DNA of 64,000 nucleotides. Origin: Bacteroidia bacterium. Lineage in GTDB: Bacteria > Bacteroidota > Bacteroidia > Chitinophagales > Chitinophagaceae. Position 1 is the stretch's first letter; each line of letters opens with the position of its first letter. The DNA lies in the NCBI GenBank assembly GCA_030427635.1, contig JAUIBA010000004.1, forward strand, positions 62,001-126,000. The letters run 5' to 3'. Position numbers and translations under genes: made by a program. Under the pieces are notes generated by a model. It searched no databases, had not been told where the DNA came from, and was given only the letters and a program-made list of their open reading frames with translations. Positions 45,858 through 53,910 of the stretch are shown piece by piece.

Positions 45858-45887
45858 ATAAAATGCCGCAGTGCTGCGGCATTTTAT
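45858..45887 (+). terminator. Terminator after the acyl-CoA dehydrogenase
   Basis: ATAAAATGCCGCA / TGCGGCATTTTAT is a perfect 13-bp stem with a GTGC loop and a built-in A/T tail, 24 bases after the stop. Confidence 0.9.
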
Positions 45888-45987
45888 ATTTTCACAATGC
45901 TTACTTATAGCTTTTTTAGACTGGCATGAGCGTAAATATTAGTTACTTTCACAGAAACTATTAATTTTATGCTTTCGCCTCATGATG

Positions 45988-46030
45988 TACCTTTCGTGAG
46001 ACGGGAGTTGTGTACATTTTCAGTACACAA
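45988..46030 (+). promoter_or_regulatory. Promoter and 5' leader hairpin of the second EGF-like lipoprotein
   Basis: TACCTTTC (45988-45995) is one mismatch from TAnnTTTG. The predicted leader contains a perfect 8-bp inverted repeat, TTGTGTAC / GTACACAA (46008-46015 and 46023-46030), 20 bases before the ATG. It could be an operator or an mRNA hairpin. Confidence 0.4.
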
Positions 46031-46049
46031 GCCAATAAAACACTGACTA

Positions 46050-46733
46050 ATGATGAAACAGATAAGGACCGTATTCATTACCTCTATACTCACAATGATA
46101 GCTTTCGGCTCTGTGATATATACTTCCTGCCGTAAAGACCGCTGTAAAAATATGGTTTGCCAGCATGGTGGCACCTGTAATGACGGATACTGCCTGTGCC
46201 CTCAGGGATATACGGGCACTTATTGCCAGACACCCAATGTATCTCAGATAACATTCAAAAACAACACATTTACACCGGTTACTATCACAATAGAAACTAC
46301 CGAGTACACAATAGATACCGGTGATGATATCACTTTTACCGGCTCTCACGGCGATACGCTGAGAGGTACAGGTACCACACATGGCACCTATGGCGAAAAT
46401 GTAAACATTACTCCATTTTCTCTGATATTTCCGGTAAGAGGTATTCTGGAGCATGACCTTGATGTAGCGCCTGAGTACTTCTTTCTGAAAGCACAGCTGA
46501 ACAATCCCACTGTAGATAATATCACCAAGGTGTTTGTCAACTATAAATATGTAGAAGATTCTACGCTGGATATTACAGTAATAGACAATGATGGCAGCAC
46601 CTACTTTATAGGCTACTATCATGCACTGGATAGCTCTACTGTAAGGCTGGAGCGCACGCCACTGAAATGGGAATTTACAAATCTGGCACTGCCCAAAACA
46701 GAGAACCAATCATTTACGGCAGTAATTAACTGA
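46050..46733 (+). CDS. EGF-like-domain lipoprotein (second copy)
   Basis: A 227-residue predicted lipoprotein. The lipobox is VIYTSC, and one EGF-like module follows with six Cys (CKNMVCQHGGTCNDGYCLC, then GYTGTYC). The remainder is beta-rich with many Thr, Asp and Asn residues (TFTPVTITIETTEYTIDTG). The domain plan is the same as the protein at 27173-27727, though the tails differ in sequence. Two adjacent ATG codons start it; either is possible. It is probably surface-exposed; function unknown. Confidence 0.75.
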   Translation: MMKQIRTVFITSILTMIAFGSVIYTSCRKDRCKNMVCQHGGTCNDGYCLCPQGYTGTYCQTPNVSQITFKNNTFTPVTITIETTEYTIDTGDDITFTGSHGDTLRGTGTTHGTYGENVNITPFSLIFPVRGILEHDLDVAPEYFFLKAQLNNPTVDNITKVFVNYKYVEDSTLDITVIDNDGSTYFIGYYHALDSSTVRLERTPLKWEFTNLALPKTENQSFTAVIN

Positions 46734-46742
46734 TAATACTTA

Positions 46743-46764
46743 AGGGCGCTGACATCAGCGCCCT
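46743..46764 (+). terminator. Terminator after the second EGF-like lipoprotein
   Basis: AGGGCGCT / AGCGCCCT with GA/TC continuing the pairing, followed by TTCTTTT. It ends 12 bases before the DUF72 gene. Confidence 0.85.
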
Positions 46765-46775
46765 TTCTTTTATAA

Positions 46776-47672
46776 ATGGAATTTGGCAGGATACCTATAC
46801 ACGAACTGGAGCAGACTAATCTGAAACTACCTCCGGAGCCTGAATCCAATAATGATATACTTGCAGGAGGTAACGGAAATACCCGTATCTATGTTGGCTG
46901 TGCAAAATTCAGCCGTAAAGAATGGGTAGGAACACTATATCCTCCCGGAGCCCGGGAGAAGAACTTTCTGAAATACTATGCGCAACAATTCAATAGTATA
47001 GAATTCAATGGGTTCTTTTATCAGTTATATCCTCCTGAGCAGGTAAAGAAATGGATTGCCGACGTACCTCCCGGATTCAGATTTTGTCCAAAATTTACGG
47101 GTTCCGTTACGCATCAGCAGCGATTGCGTGTGCAAAGAGAAGAAATTGATGCATTTCTGGAAACTATTCTGGCCTTTGGCCCCCATCTGGGGCCGGTGTT
47201 TCTGATGCCACATCCGGGCATGGGACCCGGTCAGTTCCATACTATCAGCACATTTTTAGAAGCACTGCCACAGGATATTGAGGTCTTTCTGGAACTAAGA
47301 CATTCCGGCTGGTTCAGCCAAGGGTACCACAAGGAGTTACTACAGTTTCTCATAGCGCATAAACGAGGCACAATTATTACAGACACGGCAGGCCAGAGAG
47401 ACATAATACATATGCACCTGTCTGTTCCTGAATGTTTTATAAGATTTGTGGGCAATGCGCCTCATCCATCCGACTATTCCCGCATTGATGAATGGGTAGC
47501 CAGAATAGGGAATTGGATGCAGCAGGGATTGGAAACATGCTATTTCTTCATGCACCAGCACGATGAGTCGCTCGCTCCCGGGTTACTGATATACTTCATT
47601 GAGCAAATGAATATGCATAATGGTACAAACATACCCATACCCACACTATATACACAGCCAAGGCTGTTCTGA
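46776..47672 (+). CDS. DUF72 family protein (YecE-like)
   Basis: A 298-residue TIM-barrel-like protein. Family blocks are IYVGCAKFSRKEWVGTLYPP, NSIEFNGFFYQLYPPEQVKK and FRFCPKFTGSVTHQQRL. A late region with FMHQHDESLAPGL matches the usual end. An N-terminal extension of about 38 residues precedes the domain. YecE/DUF72 proteins have no firmly known role. It has a short upstream gap and may depend on readthrough of the preceding terminator or on a promoter I cannot see. Confidence 0.88.
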   Translation: MEFGRIPIHELEQTNLKLPPEPESNNDILAGGNGNTRIYVGCAKFSRKEWVGTLYPPGAREKNFLKYYAQQFNSIEFNGFFYQLYPPEQVKKWIADVPPGFRFCPKFTGSVTHQQRLRVQREEIDAFLETILAFGPHLGPVFLMPHPGMGPGQFHTISTFLEALPQDIEVFLELRHSGWFSQGYHKELLQFLIAHKRGTIITDTAGQRDIIHMHLSVPECFIRFVGNAPHPSDYSRIDEWVARIGNWMQQGLETCYFFMHQHDESLAPGLLIYFIEQMNMHNGTNIPIPTLYTQPRLF

Positions 47673-47809
47673 CAGGTGCCATAAAAAAGGAACAGGTTAG
47701 TATCAGAGAGACATGTATCTGAAATATAACCAACCATCATGCCCCGCATTTACCTTCCTGTTCCAGTACACAATACCACCCTACATGGCTTCAGGTGATA
47801 CTGCACATA
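47673..47809. other. Gap between DUF72 and the helical-protein gene
   Basis: A 137-bp gap between convergent genes. GGAACAGG and CCTGTTCC occur about 70 bases apart but do not make a compact hairpin. I see no gene here. Confidence 0.3.
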
Positions 47810-48193
47810 TTACATCCACTGTTCTGCAAACTTTCTGAATGCCTGTATCAGCTCCACCGATACTTTCTCCTCGGCTTCGGCCTTCTCTCCCAGAGTTTTA
47901 TGCTCTTCCAGCAGCCCGCCATCTATATAACCGGCAGATGATGCCTGAGCATCTTTTGCAATAGCGCTCACATTGACATGAATGTCATGACATATACTGT
48001 CAATATTATTTGCCTGAATCAGGAACTGGTTTTCAAAGTGCTCTACCTCTTTCATCACATCCTTACCGGTATTTTTACCAGCTATCTCTGTAAGAATACC
48101 TTTCTGAATAGCCATTTCAGTCTTATAAAAGTTCAGGCTTCTGAGCCACTGATTGTGCATATTGTTTACGTGGCTGATATTTACTTTACTCAT
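47810..48193 (-). CDS. Small all-helical protein of unknown function, operator-controlled
   Basis: A 127-residue soluble protein with no signal peptide. The whole sequence looks like a bundle of four long amphipathic helices (NMHNQWLRSLNFYKTEMAI, MKEVEHFENQFLIQANNID, EKAEAEEKVSVELIQAFRK). It has several His and Asp/Glu residues (HVNNMH, CHDIHVN), but not the ferroxidase pattern of Dps or the ligand pattern of hemerythrin, so I do not assign a family. Its promoter has the tandem TGA-N6-TCA arrangement shared with hsp20, the universal stress gene and the cbb3 operon. A stress-protection role is inferred from that alone. Confidence 0.72.
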   Translation of the reverse strand: MSKVNISHVNNMHNQWLRSLNFYKTEMAIQKGILTEIAGKNTGKDVMKEVEHFENQFLIQANNIDSICHDIHVNVSAIAKDAQASSAGYIDGGLLEEHKTLGEKAEAEEKVSVELIQAFRKFAEQWM

Positions 48194-48215
48194 GTCTGTT
48201 TGATTGAATTTTCAA

Positions 48216-48280
48216 CAAAACTACCCTACTCTGCAGCCTTGGTCAATGACCCTCGTCATTTCTGTGAATGACAGATGATA
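48216..48280 (-). promoter_or_regulatory. Promoter of the helical-protein gene with TGA-N6-TCA operators
   Basis: Plus-strand reading: proximal site TGACCCTCGTCA (48247-48258) is perfect; the distal site TGACAGATGATA (48269-48280) keeps TGA but only the last base of TCA. The -7 element TAGTTTTG on the minus strand (48216-48223) is a perfect TAnnTTTG. The spacings are again exactly 22 and 29.5 bp. The leader is about 18 nt. Confidence 0.72.
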
Positions 48281-48322
48281 GTACAATGCATAGCCATGGT
48301 TTGTTCTGGTCACTGCTGTGGG

Positions 48323-48387
48323 TGACAAGGAACATTTTCCGCTCTGACAGCCATCAATATTATCCCGGACCGATGGAAATAATATTG
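48323..48387 (+). promoter_or_regulatory. Promoter of the DUF2158 gene with TGA-N6-TCA operators
   Basis: Distal site TGACAAGGAACA (48323-48334, one mismatch), proximal site TGACAGCCATCA (48345-48356, perfect), and -7 element TAATATTG (48380-48387, one mismatch). Spacings are 22 and 29.5 bp, a mirror of the promoter on the other side of the same intergenic region. The predicted mRNA start near 48392 supports the ATG at 48406. Confidence 0.7.
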
Positions 48388-48405
48388 CACAAAACAAGAA
48401 AGCTT

Positions 48406-48621
48406 ATGGAACATCAATTTGTAACGGGCGACAAAGTACGGCTGACATCGGGAGGACCGGTTATGACCGTACGTGGCACCCACTATGACGTGGTGCACGA
48501 CAGCTACAACAATAACATGGTGGATTGTATCTGGTTTGAGAAAAAAAGCGATGGCAGAAGTGAAGTGCAATATTGCCCTTTCAATGTAAGTGAGCTTGTC
48601 CCGGTCCCCCCATCCTGCTAA
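48406..48621 (+). CDS. YodC/DUF2158-family small protein
   Basis: A 71-residue protein beginning MEHQFVTGDKVRLTSGGPVM, the typical start of the DUF2158 (YodC-like) family, an SH3-like small beta fold. It then has VDCIWFEKKSDGRSEVQYCP, also typical. Function unknown. The frame is open to 48268, but a start that far upstream would put the promoter and operators inside the gene; the ATG at 48406 follows the predicted mRNA start. It is divergent from the helical protein. Confidence 0.82.
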   Translation: MEHQFVTGDKVRLTSGGPVMTVRGTHYDVVHDSYNNNMVDCIWFEKKSDGRSEVQYCPFNVSELVPVPPSC

Positions 48622-48686
48622 AGAACAGATTCTAAAGAGCAAATAACAGAAATAATGGGCCGTTCAACGATAAAAACACCTGGAAC

Positions 48687-48751
48687 TGACGATAATCAGT
48701 CCACCCGTTGAGTAACGTCATAAACACCCCTGTATCGCGAAAATAGCTTTG
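48687..48751 (+). promoter_or_regulatory. cbb3 operon promoter with tandem TGA-N6-TCA operators
   Basis: Distal site TGACGATAATCA (48687-48698, extended symmetry ACTGA/TCAGT), proximal site TGAGTAACGTCA (48709-48720, preceded by T as in the FNR half-site TTGA), and -7 element TAGCTTTG (48744-48751). Spacings are 22 and 29.5 bp. All six key bases of both sites are present. The leader to ccoS is about 20 nt. Confidence 0.8.
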
Positions 48752-48775
48752 TACAGCAATAATAAATAAGACATC

Positions 48776-48931
48776 ATGAGTGCATTAGTAGTATTAATAG
48801 TGGTGAGCATAATAGTAGCAGGCGCATTTCTTGGCGCATTTATATGGAGTGTTTACAGCGACCAGTACAATGACAGGGAAGGCTCTGCAATGCGCATGCT
48901 GATGGATGACGATACAAACAGATTAAACTAA
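48776..48931 (+). CDS. ccoS: cbb3 oxidase maturation protein CcoS
   Basis: A 51-residue single-span membrane protein, MSALVVLIVVSIIVAGAFLG followed by AFIWSVYSDQYNDREGSAMR and an acidic end MLMDDDTN. CcoS proteins have this size, one N-terminal membrane segment and an acidic tail, and are needed for cofactor insertion into cbb3 oxidase. It is first in the operon, 24 bases before ccoNO. The copper ATPase gene ccoI/fixI, which often precedes ccoS, is not present here. Confidence 0.88.
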   Translation: MSALVVLIVVSIIVAGAFLGAFIWSVYSDQYNDREGSAMRMLMDDDTNRLN

Positions 48932-48955
48932 GAAGATCAGTTACACTTAATACAT

Positions 48956-51115
48956 ATGGAATACAGCACAAGTAGTATGACAACATCGATCCAAAACGAC
49001 AAATTCTTTTACGACAATAAGATCGTAAAATGGTTTGCATACGCCACCATATTCTGGGGCGTAGTAGGTATGCTGGCCGGTATCCTGGCAGCGTTTCAGC
49101 TGGTATATCCTTCGCTGAACTTCAATTCTGCCCCTACCACATTCGGCAGGGTAAGGCCGGTACACACCAATGCGGTGATATTCGCATTTGTGGGTAATGG
49201 TATTTTCATGGGTGTATATTATTCCCTTCAGCGCCTGTGCAAGGCACGTATGTTCAGTGACAAGCTCAGCCGTTTCCATTTCTGGGGCTGGCAGTCCATA
49301 ATAGTCCTTGCCGCACTAACGCTACTGATGGGTTATACATCAGGCAAGGAATATGCAGAGCTGGAATGGCCGCTGGACATCCTTATTGCACTCGTTTGGG
49401 TAGCGTTCGGATGGAATATGTTCGGTACTATTCTTAAGCGCAGGGAGCGTCATCTGTATGTGGCCATCTGGTTTTACATAGCCACATTCGTTACCGTTGC
49501 CATGCTGCATATTGTAAACTCTATTGAGATACCATTCTCAATGCTTAAATCATACTCATGGTATGCAGGCGTGCAGGATGCGCTGGTACAGTGGTGGTAT
49601 GGTCATAATGCGGTTGCATTCTTCCTTACTACCCCATATCTGGGCCTCATGTACTACTTCCTGCCTAAGGCAGCTAATCGCCCTGTATATTCATACCGCC
49701 TTTCTATCATTCACTTCTGGGCGCTCATATTCATCTACATTTGGGCCGGACCTCACCACCTGCTTTACACTGCCCTGCCCGACTGGGCTCAGTCTCTGGG
49801 CACCGTATTCTCTATTATGCTTATAGCGCCATCATGGGGTGGTATGCTTAATGGTCTCTTTACCCTGCGTGGTGCATGGGATAAGGTGCGTGAAGACCCT
49901 GTACTTAAATTCATGGTAGTAGCCGTAACCGCATATGGTATGGCCACCTTCGAAGGCCCAATGCTGAGCCTTAAGAATGTAAACGCTATCAGCCACTTTA
50001 CTGACTGGACTATTGCACACGTGCACGTAGGAGCTCTGGGATGGAATGGTTTCCTCACTTTTGGTATCCTTTACTATCTCATACCTAAGATATTCCGTAC
50101 AAAACTCTACTCGGTTAAGATGGCAAATCGCCACTTCTGGATAGGTACACTTGGTATCGTATTCTATGTGGTACCTATGTACTGGGCTGGCTTCATGCAG
50201 AGCCTTGCATGGAAAGAGTTTACACCAGAAGGAACACTTAAGTATCAGTTCCTGGATACAGTAAAGCAGATGCAGCCATTCTACGCTATGCGTGGTATAG
50301 GTGGTGTACTCTTCCTTATAGGTGCGCTTATCATGTGCTACAACCTGTATAAAACTATCCAGACAGGTAATGTACTGAATGAAGAAGCTGCAGAAGCCCC
50401 TGCACTCAGTAAAGAATATGTACCGCATGGCTCTCAGCACTGGCACAGGTGGATAGAACGCCGCCCTGTACAGATGCTTGTATGGAGCCTGGTAGTGGTA
50501 GCGCTGGGTGGTATTATAGAAATGATACCCACATTCATGGTGAAGTCTAATATACCTACTATATCCAGTGTAAAACCATACACTCCACTGGAGCTTCAGG
50601 GCCGCGATATATATGTAAGAGAGGGTTGCTACCTCTGCCACAGTCAGATGGTTCGTCCGTTCCGCAGCGAGGTAGTGCGATATGGTGAGTACTCAAAAGC
50701 CGGTGAGTTTATTTACGACCACCCATTCCAGTGGGGCAGTAAGCGTACCGGTCCTGACCTGGCCCGTATAGGTGGTAAATATCCTGACAGCTGGCACTTT
50801 AACCACATGTACGATCCGGGTAGTATCTCTCCTGCTACTATCATGCCATCATACCCATGGCTGTTTAAAGACAGGATAGATACAGCGTCTACAGGTGCAA
50901 GAATAAGGGCTATGATTACCCTGGGCGTACCATACGAAAAAGGATATGACCTCATAGCCAACAAAGATCTGATGGCCCAGGCCGATGGAATCGTAGCTAA
51001 TCTGGCAAAAGATAAGATAACTGTGAAGAGTGATAAGGAGATAATAGCGCTGATTGCTTATCTGCAGCGTGTAGGTACTGACATTAAACTGGAACAGAAA
51101 ACAACACTAAAATAA
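48956..51115 (+). CDS. ccoN: cbb3-type cytochrome c oxidase, fused CcoN-CcoO subunits
   Basis: A 719-residue fusion. Residues about 15-485 are CcoN with 12 membrane segments and the heme/copper histidines (WWYGHNAVAFF, WAGPHHLLYTALP, AHVHVGALGWNGF). Residues about 500-719 are CcoO with one membrane segment (LVWSLVVVALGGIIEMIP) and a heme c site GCYLCHSQMVRP near residue 557; a Met ligand is likely in ATIMPSYPWLF. The fusion is the usual form in Bacteroidota. The enzyme reduces oxygen with high affinity, which suits low-oxygen growth. Confidence 0.96.
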   Translation: MEYSTSSMTTSIQNDKFFYDNKIVKWFAYATIFWGVVGMLAGILAAFQLVYPSLNFNSAPTTFGRVRPVHTNAVIFAFVGNGIFMGVYYSLQRLCKARMFSDKLSRFHFWGWQSIIVLAALTLLMGYTSGKEYAELEWPLDILIALVWVAFGWNMFGTILKRRERHLYVAIWFYIATFVTVAMLHIVNSIEIPFSMLKSYSWYAGVQDALVQWWYGHNAVAFFLTTPYLGLMYYFLPKAANRPVYSYRLSIIHFWALIFIYIWAGPHHLLYTALPDWAQSLGTVFSIMLIAPSWGGMLNGLFTLRGAWDKVREDPVLKFMVVAVTAYGMATFEGPMLSLKNVNAISHFTDWTIAHVHVGALGWNGFLTFGILYYLIPKIFRTKLYSVKMANRHFWIGTLGIVFYVVPMYWAGFMQSLAWKEFTPEGTLKYQFLDTVKQMQPFYAMRGIGGVLFLIGALIMCYNLYKTIQTGNVLNEEAAEAPALSKEYVPHGSQHWHRWIERRPVQMLVWSLVVVALGGIIEMIPTFMVKSNIPTISSVKPYTPLELQGRDIYVREGCYLCHSQMVRPFRSEVVRYGEYSKAGEFIYDHPFQWGSKRTGPDLARIGGKYPDSWHFNHMYDPGSISPATIMPSYPWLFKDRIDTASTGARIRAMITLGVPYEKGYDLIANKDLMAQADGIVANLAKDKITVKSDKEIIALIAYLQRVGTDIKLEQKTTLK

Positions 51116-51122
51116 CTGAGTC

Positions 51123-51296
51123 ATGAAATTCATACATTATCTGGAGCGCATCACCGGAGTAGGTATATATCCACTCACCTCGCTCGCTATATTCTTCCTG
51201 TTCTTTCTGGTAATGGCTTTATGGTCGGCCAGGGCAGACAAAACATACATACGTATCATGAAGAACATCCCTTTTCCTGACGAAAACAATCAGTGA
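51123..51296 (+). CDS. ccoQ: Small membrane subunit CcoQ-like
   Basis: A 57-residue protein lying exactly where ccoQ is expected, between ccoNO and ccoP. One membrane segment (LTSLAIFFLFFLVMALW) is followed by a basic, short cytoplasmic end (RADKTYIRIMKNIPFPDE). CcoQ/FixQ proteins stabilise the oxidase complex. The sequence is too short for certainty beyond position and layout. The ATG begins 5 bases after the ccoNO stop codon. Confidence 0.82.
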   Translation: MKFIHYLERITGVGIYPLTSLAIFFLFFLVMALWSARADKTYIRIMKNIPFPDENNQ

Positions 51297-51318
51297 TCAC
51301 ATTTTAAAACGAGCATAC

Positions 51319-52464
51319 ATGCGCTTATATAACAGAATAAAATTACTTACTGCCGCATCAATGATGGTTATGCCTCAGGTAGTGTGTGCAGCTGACGGGC
51401 AGAACTCAGGCTATAACGAAACATTAATAACGCTTGTGAGCCTGATGCTGATACTGGTACTGGTTATCGGTGTTCTGGCTACCACAGTGCGCAATCTGGG
51501 TATTGTGGTCAAAGAAAAAATACAAAAGGATAAAAGCTCAGGCAGCAATATTATCAAGTCGGTACTCCTGCTGGTATTACTCATACCTACAGTTGCCTTT
51601 GGTCAGGATACTGCACACGCATCTACAGGACCTGACGTTATAGCAGGTATGGCTGCTATGGACTTTTATACACTGGCAGGTGTTATCATACTGGAGCTTG
51701 CTGTAGTATTTGCACTTACCCTCTATATCAATGTACTGCTTAAAGTACTAAAAGGTGTACCGGAAGAAGAAGAAGCTGCAAGTAAAGCTACTGCAGAGAA
51801 AAAGAGCTGGTTCTGGGACAACTTTAATAGTGCCGTTACCGTAGAAAAAGAAAAGGACATCCTGCTGGATCATGACTATGATGGCATTCAGGAGCTGGAC
51901 AACAGTCTGCCCCCATGGTGGAAGTATGGCTTTTATCTCACAATTGTTGTAGCCTGTATATACATCTACAGATTCCACATTTCTCATGATGGTCCAAGTT
52001 CATCAGAGGAGTTTGTTGCAGAAATGCAGAAAGGAGAGGAAGACAAAGCTGCATATCTGGCAAAGTCTGCCAACAATGTGGATGAGACCAACGTGGTACT
52101 GCTCACCGATGCAGCATCACTGGCGGCAGGAAAGGAAAACTTTGTTCGTAACTGCGCCGCCTGCCATCTGGCAGATGGTGGAGGCTCTGTAGGACCAAAC
52201 CTTACCGACGACTACTGGCTGCACGGCGGCAGTGTAAAAGATGTGTTCAAATCAGTAAAATATGGCTGGCAGGACAAGGGTATGAAGAGCTGGAAAGACG
52301 ACCTGTCGCCCAAGCAGATTCAGGAAGTTGTCAGCTTCATCAGAACGCTGAAAGGCACCACACCTCCTGCCGCAAAAGCACCTCAGGGCGACCTCTATGT
52401 AGAGGCAACCGCAGCGCCTGTAGCTGTACAGGATACTACTGCAGCTGCAGAAAAGGCAGAATAG
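51319..52464 (+). CDS. ccoP: cbb3 oxidase subunit III (CcoP), single-heme type with extended N-terminus
   Basis: A 381-residue protein. An N-terminal signal-like segment ending VVCA-AD and a membrane span (TLVSLMLILVLVIGVLA) are followed by a second signal-like segment (VLLLVLLIPTVAFG-QD) and another span (GVIILELAVVFALTLYI). The FixP N-terminal domain follows (LDHDYDGIQELDNSLPPWWK, then a span). Only one heme c motif, NCAACH, is seen in the C-terminal cytochrome domain; most proteobacterial CcoP have two. An Ala/Pro-rich tail closes it. The layout suggests a fusion of a small membrane protein to CcoP. Confidence 0.9.
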   Translation: MRLYNRIKLLTAASMMVMPQVVCAADGQNSGYNETLITLVSLMLILVLVIGVLATTVRNLGIVVKEKIQKDKSSGSNIIKSVLLLVLLIPTVAFGQDTAHASTGPDVIAGMAAMDFYTLAGVIILELAVVFALTLYINVLLKVLKGVPEEEEAASKATAEKKSWFWDNFNSAVTVEKEKDILLDHDYDGIQELDNSLPPWWKYGFYLTIVVACIYIYRFHISHDGPSSSEEFVAEMQKGEEDKAAYLAKSANNVDETNVVLLTDAASLAAGKENFVRNCAACHLADGGGSVGPNLTDDYWLHGGSVKDVFKSVKYGWQDKGMKSWKDDLSPKQIQEVVSFIRTLKGTTPPAAKAPQGDLYVEATAAPVAVQDTTAAAEKAE

Positions 52465-52491
52465 TACAGGCATAGTCCAAAAAGAATAGCA

Positions 52492-53898
52492 ATGGAACAA
52501 CAGAAAGTAAATAAGGACACATTCAGGGATAAGGTAGCCACGATAGACAAAAAGGGCAAAAGGATATGGATATTTCCGCAAAAGCCCGAAGGCAGGCTAT
52601 ACAACTTCCGCAAGCTGGCTTCAGTATTATATCTGATTGTCTTCTTCGGACTACCCTTCCTGAAAGTGGATGGACACCCTATATTCCTTATTAACATTCT
52701 GCAGCGTAAGTTCATATTGTTTGGTCAGATATTCTGGCCTCAGGACTTCTTCATATTCGCCATAGGGATGATTGTTTTCATTGTGTTTGTGGCACTATTC
52801 ACAGTCGTCTTCGGGCGTGTATTCTGTGGATGGGCCTGCCCACAAACCATATTTATGGAAATGATATTCCGCCGGGTAGAGTACCTGATAGAAGGTAATG
52901 CAGCACGGCAGCAGGTGCTGGCAGCAGCCCCCTGGAATGCAGATAAGATTTTGAAGAAAACCACAAAATGGGTAGCATTCTGGCTTATCAGCTTCATCAT
53001 AGCCAATACCTTCCTGGCATATATGATAGGGGTAGATGAGCTGAGACTCCTGATAAGTGAGCCCCTGTCTCAGAATCTGGGCACATTTGTTACCCTTCTT
53101 GTATTCACCACAGTATTCTTCTTTGTATATCTGTGGCTGCGGGAGCAGGTATGTACCGTAATATGCCCATATGGCCGTATGCAGGGAGTGCTGCTGGATA
53201 AGAACTCTGTAGTAGTAGCATATGACTATAAACGTGGAGAGCCCCGTGGCAAGTTTCATAAAAATGAAGAGCGCAGCCTGGGTGACTGTATTGATTGTAA
53301 ACAGTGTGTGCGGGTATGCCCTACCGGTATAGACATCCGTAACGGCACCCAGCTGGAGTGCGTAAACTGTACTGCATGTATTGATGCCTGCGACAAAATG
53401 ATGAACGCTGTAGGAATGCCTACAGGTCTTATCAGGTATGCATCAGAGAATAACATTGCGAAGAAACGTCCATGGATACTTACCGTACGTGCCAAAGCAT
53501 ACAGTGTGGTAATGGTGTTACTGCTGGGTGTACTTGTATGGCTGCTCACCAGCCGTACCGATGTAAATGTTACACTACTGCGTACACCGGGCCAGCTGTA
53601 TCAGGAACAGCCCAACAACCAGTTAAGCAATCTGTATAGCTACAAACTGCTCAATAAAACTTTCAGAGAAAAGAAAATAGTTCTGAAGCCGGAGAACTTC
53701 AAAGGAACAATAAAGCTGGTAGGTGAAACTGACCTTATAGTGCCCAAAGATGACATCATTACCGGCACCATGTTTATATACCTGGACAAAAGTGATGTAA
53801 AAAGCAGAAAAACTCCATTGAAAATAGCTGTTTACGATGGCAATAAAAAAGTAGCCACAGTAACTACCTCTTTCCTTGGACCATTTACTGAAAATTAA
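52492..53898 (+). CDS. ccoG: cbb3 oxidase accessory iron-sulfur protein CcoG
   Basis: A 468-residue membrane ferredoxin-like protein (FixG/RdxA). About five membrane segments surround the motif VFCGWACPQTIFME. Two 4Fe-4S motifs follow (CIDCKQCVRVCP, CVNCTACIDAC), and an immunoglobulin-like C-terminal domain comes after the last span. CcoG reduces Cu(II) for insertion into cbb3 oxidase in Rhodobacter. The gene starts 27 bases after ccoP. Confidence 0.94.
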   Translation: MEQQKVNKDTFRDKVATIDKKGKRIWIFPQKPEGRLYNFRKLASVLYLIVFFGLPFLKVDGHPIFLINILQRKFILFGQIFWPQDFFIFAIGMIVFIVFVALFTVVFGRVFCGWACPQTIFMEMIFRRVEYLIEGNAARQQVLAAAPWNADKILKKTTKWVAFWLISFIIANTFLAYMIGVDELRLLISEPLSQNLGTFVTLLVFTTVFFFVYLWLREQVCTVICPYGRMQGVLLDKNSVVVAYDYKRGEPRGKFHKNEERSLGDCIDCKQCVRVCPTGIDIRNGTQLECVNCTACIDACDKMMNAVGMPTGLIRYASENNIAKKRPWILTVRAKAYSVVMVLLLGVLVWLLTSRTDVNVTLLRTPGQLYQEQPNNQLSNLYSYKLLNKTFREKKIVLKPENFKGTIKLVGETDLIVPKDDIITGTMFIYLDKSDVKSRKTPLKIAVYDGNKKVATVTTSFLGPFTEN

Positions 53899-53910
53899 AA
53901 CATAACTGTT

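Noticed and set aside
47810-48193. Calling the small helical protein Dps or hemerythrin
   Set aside because: It is helical and of similar size, but the ferroxidase and hemerythrin ligand patterns are not present in order.
48268-48405. A longer reading frame in front of the DUF2158 protein
   Set aside because: The added residues do not resemble the family, and the region contains the promoter and operators; the predicted mRNA begins near 48392.
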